Source of the DNA: Streptococcus mitis
Lineage (GTDB): Bacteria; Bacillota; Bacilli; Lactobacillales; Streptococcaceae
DNA: 64,000 nucleotides
Assembly: GCF_000722695.1 (NCBI RefSeq)
Contig: NZ_JPFU01000013.1
Span: 789,759-853,758, forward strand
Direction of reading: 5' to 3'
The notes below the pieces were generated by a model that made no database searches, was not told the origin of the DNA, and saw only the letters and a list, made by a program, of their open reading frames with translations. The translations under genes and the position numbers were made by a program. Every line of letters starts with the position of its first letter. Position 1 is the stretch's first letter. Below are positions 30,307-38,606 of the stretch, piece after piece.

Positions 30307-31401
30307 CTATTTTCCTGTCATTTCCTCAATTAAATCTTCCCACTGCTTTATAATTTTTTTCTTGCTGAATTTTTCGGTGTCCTTCATTGATTTATCAGCA
30401 AATTGTTCTCTCAAATTTTCATTCTCAATCAAAATACAAATTTTTTCACTCATAGAATCAATGTCATAACCATCAACTAAATAACCGTTTTCTTTATCTA
30501 AAACAATTTCTGATGGACCAGTAGGACATTTAAAACTCACAATGGGTAGTCCATATTGTTTAGCTTCTAAAAGAACTAAGGGAAGTCCTTCATAACGAGA
30601 AGTCATTACATAAATAGCATGACCAGGGTAAATATTATCTGTACCTTTTACATTACCTTTAAAATGAACTCGTGACAAAACGCCACCTTTATCCAATTCA
30701 GTTATCAAATCTTGTTTTATTTGCTCATTTCCCGAACCATATATATCCCATTCCCAATCTGTAAATTTTGACAAAACTTTAACAGCAATTTGAGCTAAAT
30801 AGTCATAGCCTTTTTGATATTCCATTCTCCCAACTGTTATAATGCTCTTGCTTTTTTTAGAGTAGGTAAAAATATTATCAGTATCTTCAATCCAATTATA
30901 AATAGAAGTAACTTTTTCATTTCTTAATGAAAAGTCTCTTCGGTATCTATTTTTATCTTCCTCAGTCAAAGTTACAATTTTGTCAAAAAACTTTGCTCCA
31001 ATATATCTTTGTATCTTGCGACTGGACGTGTCTTGAAACTCTAAACTATGATGATCACAAAAGACTGTTTTTATATTTAATCCTAGTGTTGCTAAAAAGA
31101 TTATAATATTCGTAGCTGGAGCAATAGAAAACACTATATCAATTTCATTATTTATCAAGTATTTTCTCAACTTTATCATAGCAGGAATTATAACACGGCG
31201 AACTCTTAAATCACCATAAAAAAACGACTTAACTTCAACATCAAATGATATATCATAATTTATGCTTTTGTCTTCATCTAGTAAAATAGAAATTAAGTAT
31301 GTTTTATAATTTTGAGATAATTCATTAGCCATATTTATAGCAACTTTTTCGGCTCCACCAATTTTACTTAAATTATACCTTACTATTGCGATTTTTTTCA
31401 T
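30307..31401 (-). CDS. Glycosyltransferase family 4 (capsule)
   Basis: A 364-residue GT-B enzyme: N-terminal acceptor domain with YNLSKIGGAEKVAINMANEL and C-terminal donor domain with ITVGRMEYQKGYDYL and the signature MTSRYEGLPLVLLEAKQYGLPIVSFKCPTGPSEIV (the EX7E-type glutamates). It retains the anomeric configuration of its NDP-sugar donor. Sugar identity unknown. Confidence 0.92.
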   Translation of the reverse strand: MKKIAIVRYNLSKIGGAEKVAINMANELSQNYKTYLISILLDEDKSINYDISFDVEVKSFFYGDLRVRRVIIPAMIKLRKYLINNEIDIVFSIAPATNIIIFLATLGLNIKTVFCDHHSLEFQDTSSRKIQRYIGAKFFDKIVTLTEEDKNRYRRDFSLRNEKVTSIYNWIEDTDNIFTYSKKSKSIITVGRMEYQKGYDYLAQIAVKVLSKFTDWEWDIYGSGNEQIKQDLITELDKGGVLSRVHFKGNVKGTDNIYPGHAIYVMTSRYEGLPLVLLEAKQYGLPIVSFKCPTGPSEIVLDKENGYLVDGYDIDSMSEKICILIENENLREQFADKSMKDTEKFSKKKIIKQWEDLIEEMTGK

Positions 31402-31415
31402 AACACACCTTGCTC

Positions 31416-32126
31416 TTACTTTATTATCTTTTTAATAGAGATCACCATAACTAATAGATTAATAAGGAAATAAACTAGTGTAAATAAATCACTTAATTTC
31501 AACAATATTGCAAAAAGCATAAAAATTTGTGCAAATCCTGTTATAGAGGTTATATTAAGTGCAATCATTTCTATAATTCCAAGATTCTTTCTACCTTTGT
31601 AATGTTCACTATTTTTGTTTCCTACAGTATTTATCGCCTTGTGCATAATCAATCTAGGGAACAAAACAAAAACACCAGATAGTGATCCTAAAATTAAATA
31701 TGTTTTTTGTGTAAAGAACAATGTTTGACTATAATCACTTGCAATAATTCCCATAGTGAGGAATGATAAATACATTGCAGCATAACCTGCCATGGCATCT
31801 ATAACACTTCCCATAGGAGAAGTAATTCCCTTGAAACGAGCAACATTTCCATCAACACCGTCAAGTAAATTCCATAAGAAAAAACAAAACCAACTTAGCA
31901 ATAGTACAAACTGATTAGAGCTTATTGTTACCAAAGCTGTTCCAATAATTAAAGGTACAATAGACAATATAGAAATCTGATTAGGTGTCATTTTTGTTTT
32001 AAGAAAAGGAATTGTCAGTATGTATGATAGAGGTCTACCCACATAGAAAGCAACAATGTCTTTTTTTGCTTCTCTTTTCTTTTCTTCTGTCATCGTTTTT
32101 TGTTCTATACTTTTAACACTTATCAT
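31416..32126 (-). CDS. CDP-alcohol phosphatidyltransferase-like membrane protein in capsule locus
   Basis: A 236-residue protein with about six membrane helices. The family signature D-x2-D-G-x2-A-R-x8-G-x3-D-x3-D is present as DGVDGNVAR (~residues 88-96), then MGSVIDAMAG. The fourth Asp, the proposed catalytic base, is Gly here. Family members move a phospho-alcohol from CDP to a lipid or glycan. No CDP-alcohol synthesis gene lies in the locus, but streptococci make CDP-choline and CDP-ribitol for teichoic acids. It could thus add a phospho-alcohol side group to the capsule, or have lost catalysis. Neighbours suggest a capsule role. Confidence 0.8.
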   Translation of the reverse strand: MISVKSIEQKTMTEEKKREAKKDIVAFYVGRPLSYILTIPFLKTKMTPNQISILSIVPLIIGTALVTISSNQFVLLLSWFCFFLWNLLDGVDGNVARFKGITSPMGSVIDAMAGYAAMYLSFLTMGIIASDYSQTLFFTQKTYLILGSLSGVFVLFPRLIMHKAINTVGNKNSEHYKGRKNLGIIEMIALNITSITGFAQIFMLFAILLKLSDLFTLVYFLINLLVMVISIKKIIK

Positions 32127-32135
32127 TTTACACCT

Positions 32136-33083
32136 CTATTTTATAATTCTATACAGTTTTGGACGCACTTTTGATTGAATAAAACCTAGTAGATGGAGCG
32201 ACATTTTTTTCGGTAGAATTTTATAAATACTTAATAACTTAGATGGAGATACTTCTTTGTATTCTCCTCTATAGTATTTTTTAAATATTTCCACATGCGC
32301 TACCTCACTACTTTCTTGCCAAGGTCTTAGTGATAGAAAACACGTTGTGAAATGGCGGATTGTTATATTCTTTCTTGCTTCTTCTAAATCTTCCTTGCTA
32401 TAATAATTTACAGGTTGCTTAAAAGTAATCATATCCTCATAAGACATATCTTCAAATATGGTCATAAAATTATATTTCGGAGATAGTGGTTTAAATGAAT
32501 TGAATAAAACTGCATTCAGAACTCCCTGATCTCCTTGAATTATTTTTCCATTAAAGTCCTTGATAACCTTAAATAATTGAGTTTCAACTTGTTCCTTACG
32601 CCATCTTTCTAAATCTATAAACATTACCCCGGAATTAAATATAGGTTTATCTTTTGGAATCTTCAAAACCTTCTTATATTCTTTATTAAATACATCTGCA
32701 ACACCTAAAACAATATTCCCTTTAAAATCAACATCAAACAATTCTTTTAAAGAATTCATTACAATAGTGTCACTATCTAAATATAAAACTTTAGAAATAT
32801 TTTTCGGAAGAATACTCCCTAACAATAATCTACTAAATGCACTCGCTGAACCTCTGTCTAATTGTAACTTATATGGTATTTCAACATTATCAACCCAACA
32901 AATTTTTCTTTGTCCATATTCTTGTGATAAATCATTAATTTTATCTTTATTTTCATCAGAGACATTATCTGCAATAATCCAAAGATTTATTTTAAAATCA
33001 TGATTAGCTATTATAAAGTGACTTAAATAGAAGCGTAATAATACATCTACAAAGTTATTATCTGCTGCATAAACAATATTCAT
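32136..33083 (-). CDS. Glycosyltransferase family 8 (capsule)
   Basis: A 315-residue GT-A enzyme of the LgtC type, beginning MNIVYAADNNFVDVLLRFYLS. DSD at 103-105 (VLYLDSDTIV) binds the metal, and FNSGVMFIDLERWR plus QGDQGVLNAVLF are the typical family motifs. A basic C-terminal tail probably contacts the membrane. GT8 enzymes retain configuration and often transfer galactose or glucose. It is the first complete glycosyltransferase gene after the wchA remnant. Confidence 0.92.
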   Translation of the reverse strand: MNIVYAADNNFVDVLLRFYLSHFIIANHDFKINLWIIADNVSDENKDKINDLSQEYGQRKICWVDNVEIPYKLQLDRGSASAFSRLLLGSILPKNISKVLYLDSDTIVMNSLKELFDVDFKGNIVLGVADVFNKEYKKVLKIPKDKPIFNSGVMFIDLERWRKEQVETQLFKVIKDFNGKIIQGDQGVLNAVLFNSFKPLSPKYNFMTIFEDMSYEDMITFKQPVNYYSKEDLEEARKNITIRHFTTCFLSLRPWQESSEVAHVEIFKKYYRGEYKEVSPSKLLSIYKILPKKMSLHLLGFIQSKVRPKLYRIIK

Positions 33084-33194
33084 TACTTTTATCCTTTTCT
33101 ATACATAAAAGAGAGTTTAAGTTCTCTACATACGTAACCTAACTCTCATATCATTTTATTTGAACACCAAAAATAATAATTAGGCTAAATACTT

Positions 33195-33371
33195 TTACTT
33201 CGCTCCATCTTTCATTACTACAACTTTTATTGTCTTCAATAAAATCTCAATATCTTTCCAAATTGTCCAGCCATCTAAATAAGTAACGTCTAATTTTACT
33301 ATATCATCGAAGTTTATAATATTACTTCTACCACTAATCTGCCAAAGGCCTGTGATTCCAGGTTTAAAGTT
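33195..33371 (-). pseudogene. wchA: Remnant of initiating glucosyl-phosphate transferase wchA (C-terminal 58 residues)
   Basis: The minus strand reads [20 protein letters not shown], then [15 protein letters not shown] and a GAK stop. This is the extreme C-terminus of WchA/CpsE, the usual first enzyme of streptococcal capsule assembly (455 residues in full). Only this tail remains. It is in frame with the truncated DUF4422 gene just upstream and separated from it by one TAA and four codons. The intergenic stretch 33084-33194 shows nothing else. Confidence 0.88.
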
Positions 33372-33383
33372 TAGACAACATTT

Positions 33384-33830
33384 TTATTCAGGTGCATACT
33401 TCACATACTCATCCAAGTGGATACCATCAAAAGTATGGTCGTAATGAGAATAGAGAGTTTCAATATAATATTTTCTTCTTTTAGGAACGATGACTTCTGA
33501 GTTCTCTAATAGTTCTTCAATTTCATATCTATTTAAGATTACATCATCAATATTTATTGATTCATTATATTTTTTCGTCATTTTAGTAAAATATCGACGA
33601 TAATGTACTAAACCCAGATAATCACAATCCAAGTTTTTCCAAGCCCAATAGAGACCTGTAAGTTCACAGTAGTAAGGATTTAAGGTTGAAATATTTTCTC
33701 CAGAATTATCACCTTGAAAACCTAAGTCTTCCTTTCCTTCACATCCTACGTGAATCGGTAGATATACACTTGTATCAGCAGGCATTTTATATTTTTTATG
33801 TGTTGCTACTAATATTTTTATATTCTGCAT
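33384..33830 (-). pseudogene. DUF4422 glycosyltransferase (WciB-like), truncated at 148 residues
   Basis: Begins NIKILVATHKKYKMPADTSVYLPIHVG, with YCELTGLYWAWKN and YLGLVHYRRYF, the signature of DUF4422 capsule galactosyltransferases (WciB-like in pneumococci). Family members are usually ~240-260 residues. This one stops at 148 (VKYAPE), where the sequence joins the wchA tail. The C-terminal third is therefore missing and activity is doubtful. It follows the initiating transferase gene by one base, the order (short initiating transferase, then wciB) that I recall in some pneumococcal serotypes. Confidence 0.85.
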
Positions 33831-33831
33831 G

Positions 33832-34464
33832 TTAATTATTATTACCCATTAAAACTGTAAAAAATCCCTTCAAAATAAGCAAGAAATCAGTCTTGAAAGA
33901 TACATTATCAATATATAATAAATCTAGATTCATTCTATCACTAAAAGGCATGTCATTTTTATTTGGCGTAACTTGCCAATAACAAAGCAAACCAGGTTTC
34001 ACAGACAATCTTTTAGACATTTTTAAAGTACTATCCATTTCTTTATTAGTAAGAATATGATGCGTAATCTCAAATTGTTGTAGTGGACGAGGTCCCACTA
34101 TAGCCATGTCGCCTTTTATAATATTCAACAATTGAGGCAGTTCATCAATTGAAAGTTTACGTATCACTTTACCGACTTTTGTAGTCATACTTTGAGAATG
34201 TTCTTTAAAATTTAGATGATCCGTTTTACCACTATTAATACTTTCCTTTATTCTCTGATCGGCATCTTTATACATGCTCCGAAACTTTATTACTTTGAAT
34301 TTTTTTCCATTTAAACCAACTCTATCTTGTAAATAGAAAACATATCCTGGATCTTCTATCCAAATAGCCAAAATTGTTATAGGAATAATCGGTATGATTA
34401 TCAAGGTAATAAATAGGAAAAACGCCAAAAATCTATCTAAAGTATTTTTTAAAATCAAATACAT
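33832..34464 (-). CDS. Initiating sugar-phosphate transferase, short PglC/WcjG/WciI-like
   Basis: A 210-residue bacterial sugar transferase. One N-terminal hydrophobic hairpin (LAFFLFITLIIIPIIPITIL) is followed by the catalytic domain with FKVIKFRSMYKDAD, RKLSIDELPQLLNIIKGDMAIVGPRP and SVKPGLLCYWQV. It would transfer a hexose-1-phosphate from a UDP-sugar to undecaprenyl phosphate and so start the repeat unit. It lacks the N-terminal multi-helix domain of WchA, so it belongs to the short class seen with galactose or acetamido-sugar initiators. It is the only complete initiator gene in the locus. Confidence 0.9.
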   Translation of the reverse strand: MYLILKNTLDRFLAFFLFITLIIIPIIPITILAIWIEDPGYVFYLQDRVGLNGKKFKVIKFRSMYKDADQRIKESINSGKTDHLNFKEHSQSMTTKVGKVIRKLSIDELPQLLNIIKGDMAIVGPRPLQQFEITHHILTNKEMDSTLKMSKRLSVKPGLLCYWQVTPNKNDMPFSDRMNLDLLYIDNVSFKTDFLLILKGFFTVLMGNNN

Positions 34465-34474
34465 TTTTAATTAA

Positions 34475-35185
34475 TTATTTCTTCCCATAATTTCCGTAAT
34501 TGCCATAGGAACCATAGGCTCCGTAACCACCATAAACTCCATATTTTTCAACTTCAGTGTTAAATTTATTTAGAACTACACCTAAAAATGGAGTTCCTGT
34601 TTGTTCTAACTGTTCTTTGGCCTTTAAAACATCACGACGTTTTGTTTCTCCAGCTGCCGTTACCAAGATAGAAGCATCACATTTCTGTGTAATGATAGCA
34701 GCATCAATGACTACTCCAATTGGTGGCGTATCCACAATGACATAGTCAAAATACTTGCGCAGGGTATCAATCATGGTATGGAAATTTTCACTCTGCAGGA
34801 GGGCCGTTGGATTAGGTGATATCGGTCCTGACTGAATAACAAATAGGTTTTCAATATTGGTATCGCAGAGACCATTTGAAAGATCAGTAGTTCCTGCTAA
34901 GAAGTCAGTCAACCCAGTAATTTTTTCCCTTGACTTGAAAACACCAGACATAACTGAATTACGAATATCTGCATCCACCAATAAAGTTTTATAACCTGCA
35001 CGCGCAAAGGTCCAAGCAATATTTATTGATGTTGTCGATTTCCCCTCACCAGGTTTAACAGATGAGATGGAAAGAACTTTCAGATTATCACCACTCAATT
35101 GAATATTTGTTCGCAAAGCATTGTAATGCTCTTCTGCTTTTTTCGCAAAATCTAAACGTTTTTGTGCTATTGCTAATGTTGGCAT
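34475..35185 (-). CDS. wze: Capsule tyrosine autokinase CpsD (Wze)
   Basis: A 236-residue BY-kinase. Walker A is SVKPGEGKSTTSINIAW (~48-62), Walker A' is KTLLVDADIR and Walker B is VIVDTPPIG. The C-terminal cluster (VYGGYGAYGSYGNYGNYGKK) holds the tyrosines that are autophosphorylated. With membrane partner CpsC it controls chain length and capsule export and places synthesis at the septum. Full length and intact. It lies 10 bases after wzd. Confidence 0.96.
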   Translation of the reverse strand: MPTLAIAQKRLDFAKKAEEHYNALRTNIQLSGDNLKVLSISSVKPGEGKSTTSINIAWTFARAGYKTLLVDADIRNSVMSGVFKSREKITGLTDFLAGTTDLSNGLCDTNIENLFVIQSGPISPNPTALLQSENFHTMIDTLRKYFDYVIVDTPPIGVVIDAAIITQKCDASILVTAAGETKRRDVLKAKEQLEQTGTPFLGVVLNKFNTEVEKYGVYGGYGAYGSYGNYGNYGKK

Positions 35186-35195
35186 ATTTTCTCCC

Positions 35196-35888
35196 TTATT
35201 TTAACTTATTCAAATCTGGAACAATCCCTAGAAGTGCAATCTGCATTACTTCTTCCACATCTTCTGGTCGTTTAACACGATCATCCAACAACTCAAGTAA
35301 CAAGACTGAAACTACCATCACTGCTCCTCCCGCTAGAAAAGCTAGCAGGGTATTACGACGAATATTAGGTGATGAAGGACTTAGGGCTGGCCTTGCCTCC
35401 TCCAATGTTGTCACATCAGACACACGAGTTACAGAAATGATTTTTTCAGCAGCCACTTCACGAAGAGCATTTGCGATACGGCTAGCTTCTTCTGGTTGTG
35501 CATTTTTTACAGTAATTGACACGATACGAGTATCAACAGGTACTGTTACCTGAATCTTCTTGCTTAATTCCCTAACTGTTTTCTCTAGTTTAAGATTTGA
35601 AATGACTTTCTCAAGTACATCTTGAGAGAGGATGATTTCCTTATAGTCTTTTACCAGATAGGTCCCAGCCTGCAAATCCTGGTTGGTCAACCCTGCTTTA
35701 TCAGATTGATTTCGATTGACCACATAAATACGTGTCGTACTAGAATACTCTGGCTTCAGTACAAAACTACTTACGCAGAAAGCTAGAACAGCAGCTATAA
35801 TCGCAGTCAAGATGATAGTGATTTTTTTCTTCCAAAGGATTTTAAATAATTGAATAACATCAATTGAGATTTCTTTATTTTCTTTCAT
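35196..35888 (-). CDS. wzd: Capsule chain-length/kinase-modulator protein CpsC (Wzd)
   Basis: A 230-residue membrane protein of the Wzz-like polysaccharide copolymerase family. The N-terminal helix (~18-38) follows [17 protein letters not shown]. An outside helical domain is followed by a second helix (~175-195) after the Pro-rich [13 protein letters not shown]. It activates CpsD. Intact and at its usual position. Confidence 0.95.
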   Translation of the reverse strand: MKENKEISIDVIQLFKILWKKKITIILTAIIAAVLAFCVSSFVLKPEYSSTTRIYVVNRNQSDKAGLTNQDLQAGTYLVKDYKEIILSQDVLEKVISNLKLEKTVRELSKKIQVTVPVDTRIVSITVKNAQPEEASRIANALREVAAEKIISVTRVSDVTTLEEARPALSPSSPNIRRNTLLAFLAGGAVMVVSVLLLELLDDRVKRPEDVEEVMQIALLGIVPDLNKLK

Positions 35889-35896
35889 GTCAACTC

Positions 35897-36628
35897 CTAA
35901 ATAATTTGATCAGATAAAATTAAACGAGGATTTTCAATAAATAATTCTCTCGCTCTTCTTTCACCATATTGTTTTGAGATAAGTTCATAGGCTTCTTTCA
36001 TATAAGGCGGTCTTTGGTCTAGATTATGCATATCACTTGCCACAAAATGTACCAAATCACGCTCTAGAAAATAGCGAGCTCGTTTCTTCATAAATTTGTA
36101 TTTATCCCCAAATAACTTTGGTTTCAAAATACTAGAACTATTGATTTGTGTATAACAGCCCATATCAATCAATTCTTTCACACGCTTTTCATTATTCTCT
36201 AATTCATGGTAGCGTTCAATATGAGCAACTACAGGGGTTATACCAAGCATGAGAACATTGCTCAAAGCAGTATGGATTTCCCTGTAAGGGGTAGCCATAC
36301 TAAACTCAATAAGAGCATAGCGTGTCCCATTGAGACTTGGAATCACTTGCTTCTCTAACTTTTCAAGCACATCATGGGTATAATAAATTTCTGCTCCATA
36401 GAGAATAGTCAAGTCTGAAGCTACTTCCTTGGCTAGCTCCTTAACTTCTTGAAAGTTTGCCTCTATTTTCTCCTCAGGAGTCTCAAACATTCCTTTTCGT
36501 CTATGCGATGTCGATACAATAGTCCGTACCCCTTGTCTATAGGCTTCTGTCAAAAGCGCCTTACTTTCTTGCTTAGTTTTCGGACCATCATCCACACCAA
36601 ATACAATATGCGAATGAATATCAATCAT
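35897..36628 (-). CDS. wzh: Capsule phosphotyrosine phosphatase CpsB (Wzh)
   Basis: A 243-residue PHP-family metal-dependent phosphatase that removes phosphate from CpsD. Metal-binding motifs are [16 protein letters not shown] at the N-terminus, [10 protein letters not shown], a central AHIERYHEL, and [11 protein letters not shown] near the end. Intact, 8 bases before wzd. Confidence 0.96.
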   Translation of the reverse strand: MIDIHSHIVFGVDDGPKTKQESKALLTEAYRQGVRTIVSTSHRRKGMFETPEEKIEANFQEVKELAKEVASDLTILYGAEIYYTHDVLEKLEKQVIPSLNGTRYALIEFSMATPYREIHTALSNVLMLGITPVVAHIERYHELENNEKRVKELIDMGCYTQINSSSILKPKLFGDKYKFMKKRARYFLERDLVHFVASDMHNLDQRPPYMKEAYELISKQYGERRARELFIENPRLILSDQII

Positions 36629-36634
36629 TTTGCT

Positions 36635-38079
36635 TTATTTTCCTTCTATCACATCATTGATTGCAGCCTTAACTGACTCTAAACTGCTGTCACTTATTTC
36701 CATCATGTAGAGGTTGCTCTCAGGCATAGCATAGGATGGTAAATCCATACGCCCTGTTCCTTTAAGATCTTGCGAATTGATCTTATACGTTCCACCACTC
36801 TCAAGTTGGGCATTGACCAGTTTCATCATGGTTTCAAGTGGCATATTGGTTTGAATCGAATCTTGCAACCCTTTTATAATACCGTCATAATTTTTCAAAG
36901 CTTCTGTTGAGGTTAACTTTTGCAAAATAGCAACAATTACCTTTTGTTGGTTGCGACCACGATCCCGGTCTCCATCTGCCAAGGAATAACGCTCACGCAC
37001 AAATCCCAAAGCTTGCTCCGAATCAAGATGAACATTCCCTACGGAATAGAACTTCCCATTTGTATGAGCAGTAAACTCTTGATCATTATAAACATCAACT
37101 CCACCAAGGAGATCAATCAATTTCAAGAAAGAGGTGAAATTCAAACGAGCATAATAGTTCAAGTCAATACCGTAAAGATTTTCCAATGTATGAATTGAAG
37201 CGTCTACCCCATAGATACCCGCATGGGTCAACTTATCTTTTTGGTTGTTACCACCATCTGCAATTGGAACATAAGAATCACGAGGTGTTGTTGTCAAGAG
37301 AATCTTTTTCGTTTCGCGATTCACTGTCATAATGATATTGACATCAGACCGAGAAACTGAACTAATTGGACCGTAGGTGTCAATTCCACTAATATAAACG
37401 TTGAAACTGTCACCTTTGACATCTTTTGGAGTTTCAACCGTCTTGGTTAATTCTTTGGTATAGATTTTCTTAATTTTTGAAGCATAGTCAGGATATTCCG
37501 ATTCGATAATGTTTTCAAAAACACTGTTTAGAAGAATCGCTTTCGTATCTCCAGCTAACAAGCTCTTATAGGCTGCAAGATAGGAACTGCTTTCTTCGAC
37601 TGTCAATTCCTTATTTTGAGTCGCTTTCAGATCATTCATCAGTTGTTGGATATTATCCTTATCCGTTCCAGTCGGCCCCGTTACACTGGTTACCTGACTG
37701 ATATTATCAATTGGACTATCTGCTAACACCGCAATACTCATCGAATAATTTGAGTAGTTTGATGTTGCATTCAAACGACTGGTAAAGCCAATGAACTGCC
37801 CTACAGCAAAGAGAGAAGTTCCACTGATTAAAATACCAAGCAGTAATAAAATCAGCGTTAGATTCTTAGCTTTCTTGGACCAAATCAAAAAAAGCACAAA
37901 ATAGCTAAGACCACAATTAGGACGGTAACTACTATATTCATATATCGGAAGTCTAGCATATTGTATTTGAAAATCAAAAACAATAAAAAGACTGCTAGTA
38001 CGGCATAGATAGCTAGCAACCCCCAACTAATCAACATCTTTGTTTTACCCTGACGAGCCCGCTTCGAAAACCTACTCAC
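36635..38079 (-). pseudogene. wzg: Capsule LCP-family protein CpsA (Wzg), frameshifted at a T7 tract
   Basis: Starts at GTG 38079 (AGAGGT site). The N-terminus has a basic tail and two membrane helices ([17 protein letters not shown]). After ...LAILCFF the frame breaks at seven T residues (A run 37887-37893 on the plus strand), giving TGA. In the shifted frame the protein continues [20 protein letters not shown], then the accessory and LytR-CpsA-Psr catalytic domains ([22 protein letters not shown]), ending DVIEGK. Adding one T gives 481 residues, the normal CpsA length. The enzyme attaches capsule to peptidoglycan. Uncorrected, only a 64-residue peptide is made. The rest of the gene shows no further damage. 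Confidence 0.9.
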
Positions 38080-38109
38080 GATATACCTCTATTATCAATT
38101 TTTATTTCA

Positions 38110-38140
38110 TTTCATTATATCATAAAAAATACACTTGTGG
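38110..38140 (-). promoter_or_regulatory. Capsule operon promoter
   Basis: On the minus strand TATGATATAAT (TATAAT at 38119-38114 with an upstream TG) is an extended -10 about 35 bases before the wzg start. The -35 region (GCCCAC) is poor. The surrounding sequence resembles the conserved promoter of pneumococcal cps loci. Confidence 0.7.
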
Positions 38141-38233
38141 GCTAAATCCACTTAGGTGAGGCGTTTTCATCTTATTTCCGAAACATTCTGAAACATTCTT
38201 TTGGATTTACAAACAATTACATCAATAAATTTA

Positions 38234-38374
38234 TACTCAATGAAAATCAAAGAGCAAACGAGCCTCAGGTTGCTCAAAACACTGTTTTGAGGTTGTAGAT
38301 AAGACTGACGAAGTCAGTCACATATATACGGCAAGGCGACGTTGACGCGGTTTGAAGAGATTTTCGAAGAGTAT
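38234..38374 (-). repeat. BOX element (A-B-C, one boxB)
   Basis: 141 bp with boxA (ACGGCAAGGCGACGTTGACG), one boxB (GCTCAAAACACTGTTTTGAG hairpin plus GACTGACGAAGTCAGTC) and boxC. It lies upstream of the capsule promoter and abuts a RUP, sharing a TA with it. Confidence 0.85.
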
Positions 38375-38481
38375 TATAGTAGATTGAAATAAGATATGAA
38401 TAAATTGATTAGGAAAGTTAAATTAATTTCTAGAAACATTTTAGCAACTATAGTGTACTATTCCAGATTCAATAAACTATA
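38375..38481. repeat. RUP element, intact 107 bp copy
   Basis: Exactly 107 bp from TATAGTAGATTG to AATAAACTATA, in reverse orientation to the copy at 1663-1769. It begins at the base following the BOX element. Confidence 0.8.
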
Positions 38482-38498
38482 AAATGAAGAGTATTAAA

Positions 38499-38555
38499 AT
38501 AAAAAACGCATACTATCAGGTATTGAAAAACCTTGATACTATGCATTTTATTTCG
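38499..38555 (-). terminator. Terminator of the aliD-like gene
   Basis: On the minus strand AAATGCATAGTATCAAGGT pairs with ACCTGATAGTATGCGTTT around a short loop, followed by TTTTATTTT. It lies about 50 bases past the stop codon. Confidence 0.82.
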
Positions 38556-38606
38556 AGGGTATTTACTTCATTTTCTCCTGAAATTGAGTTTTTCCCAGCC
38601 TATCAT

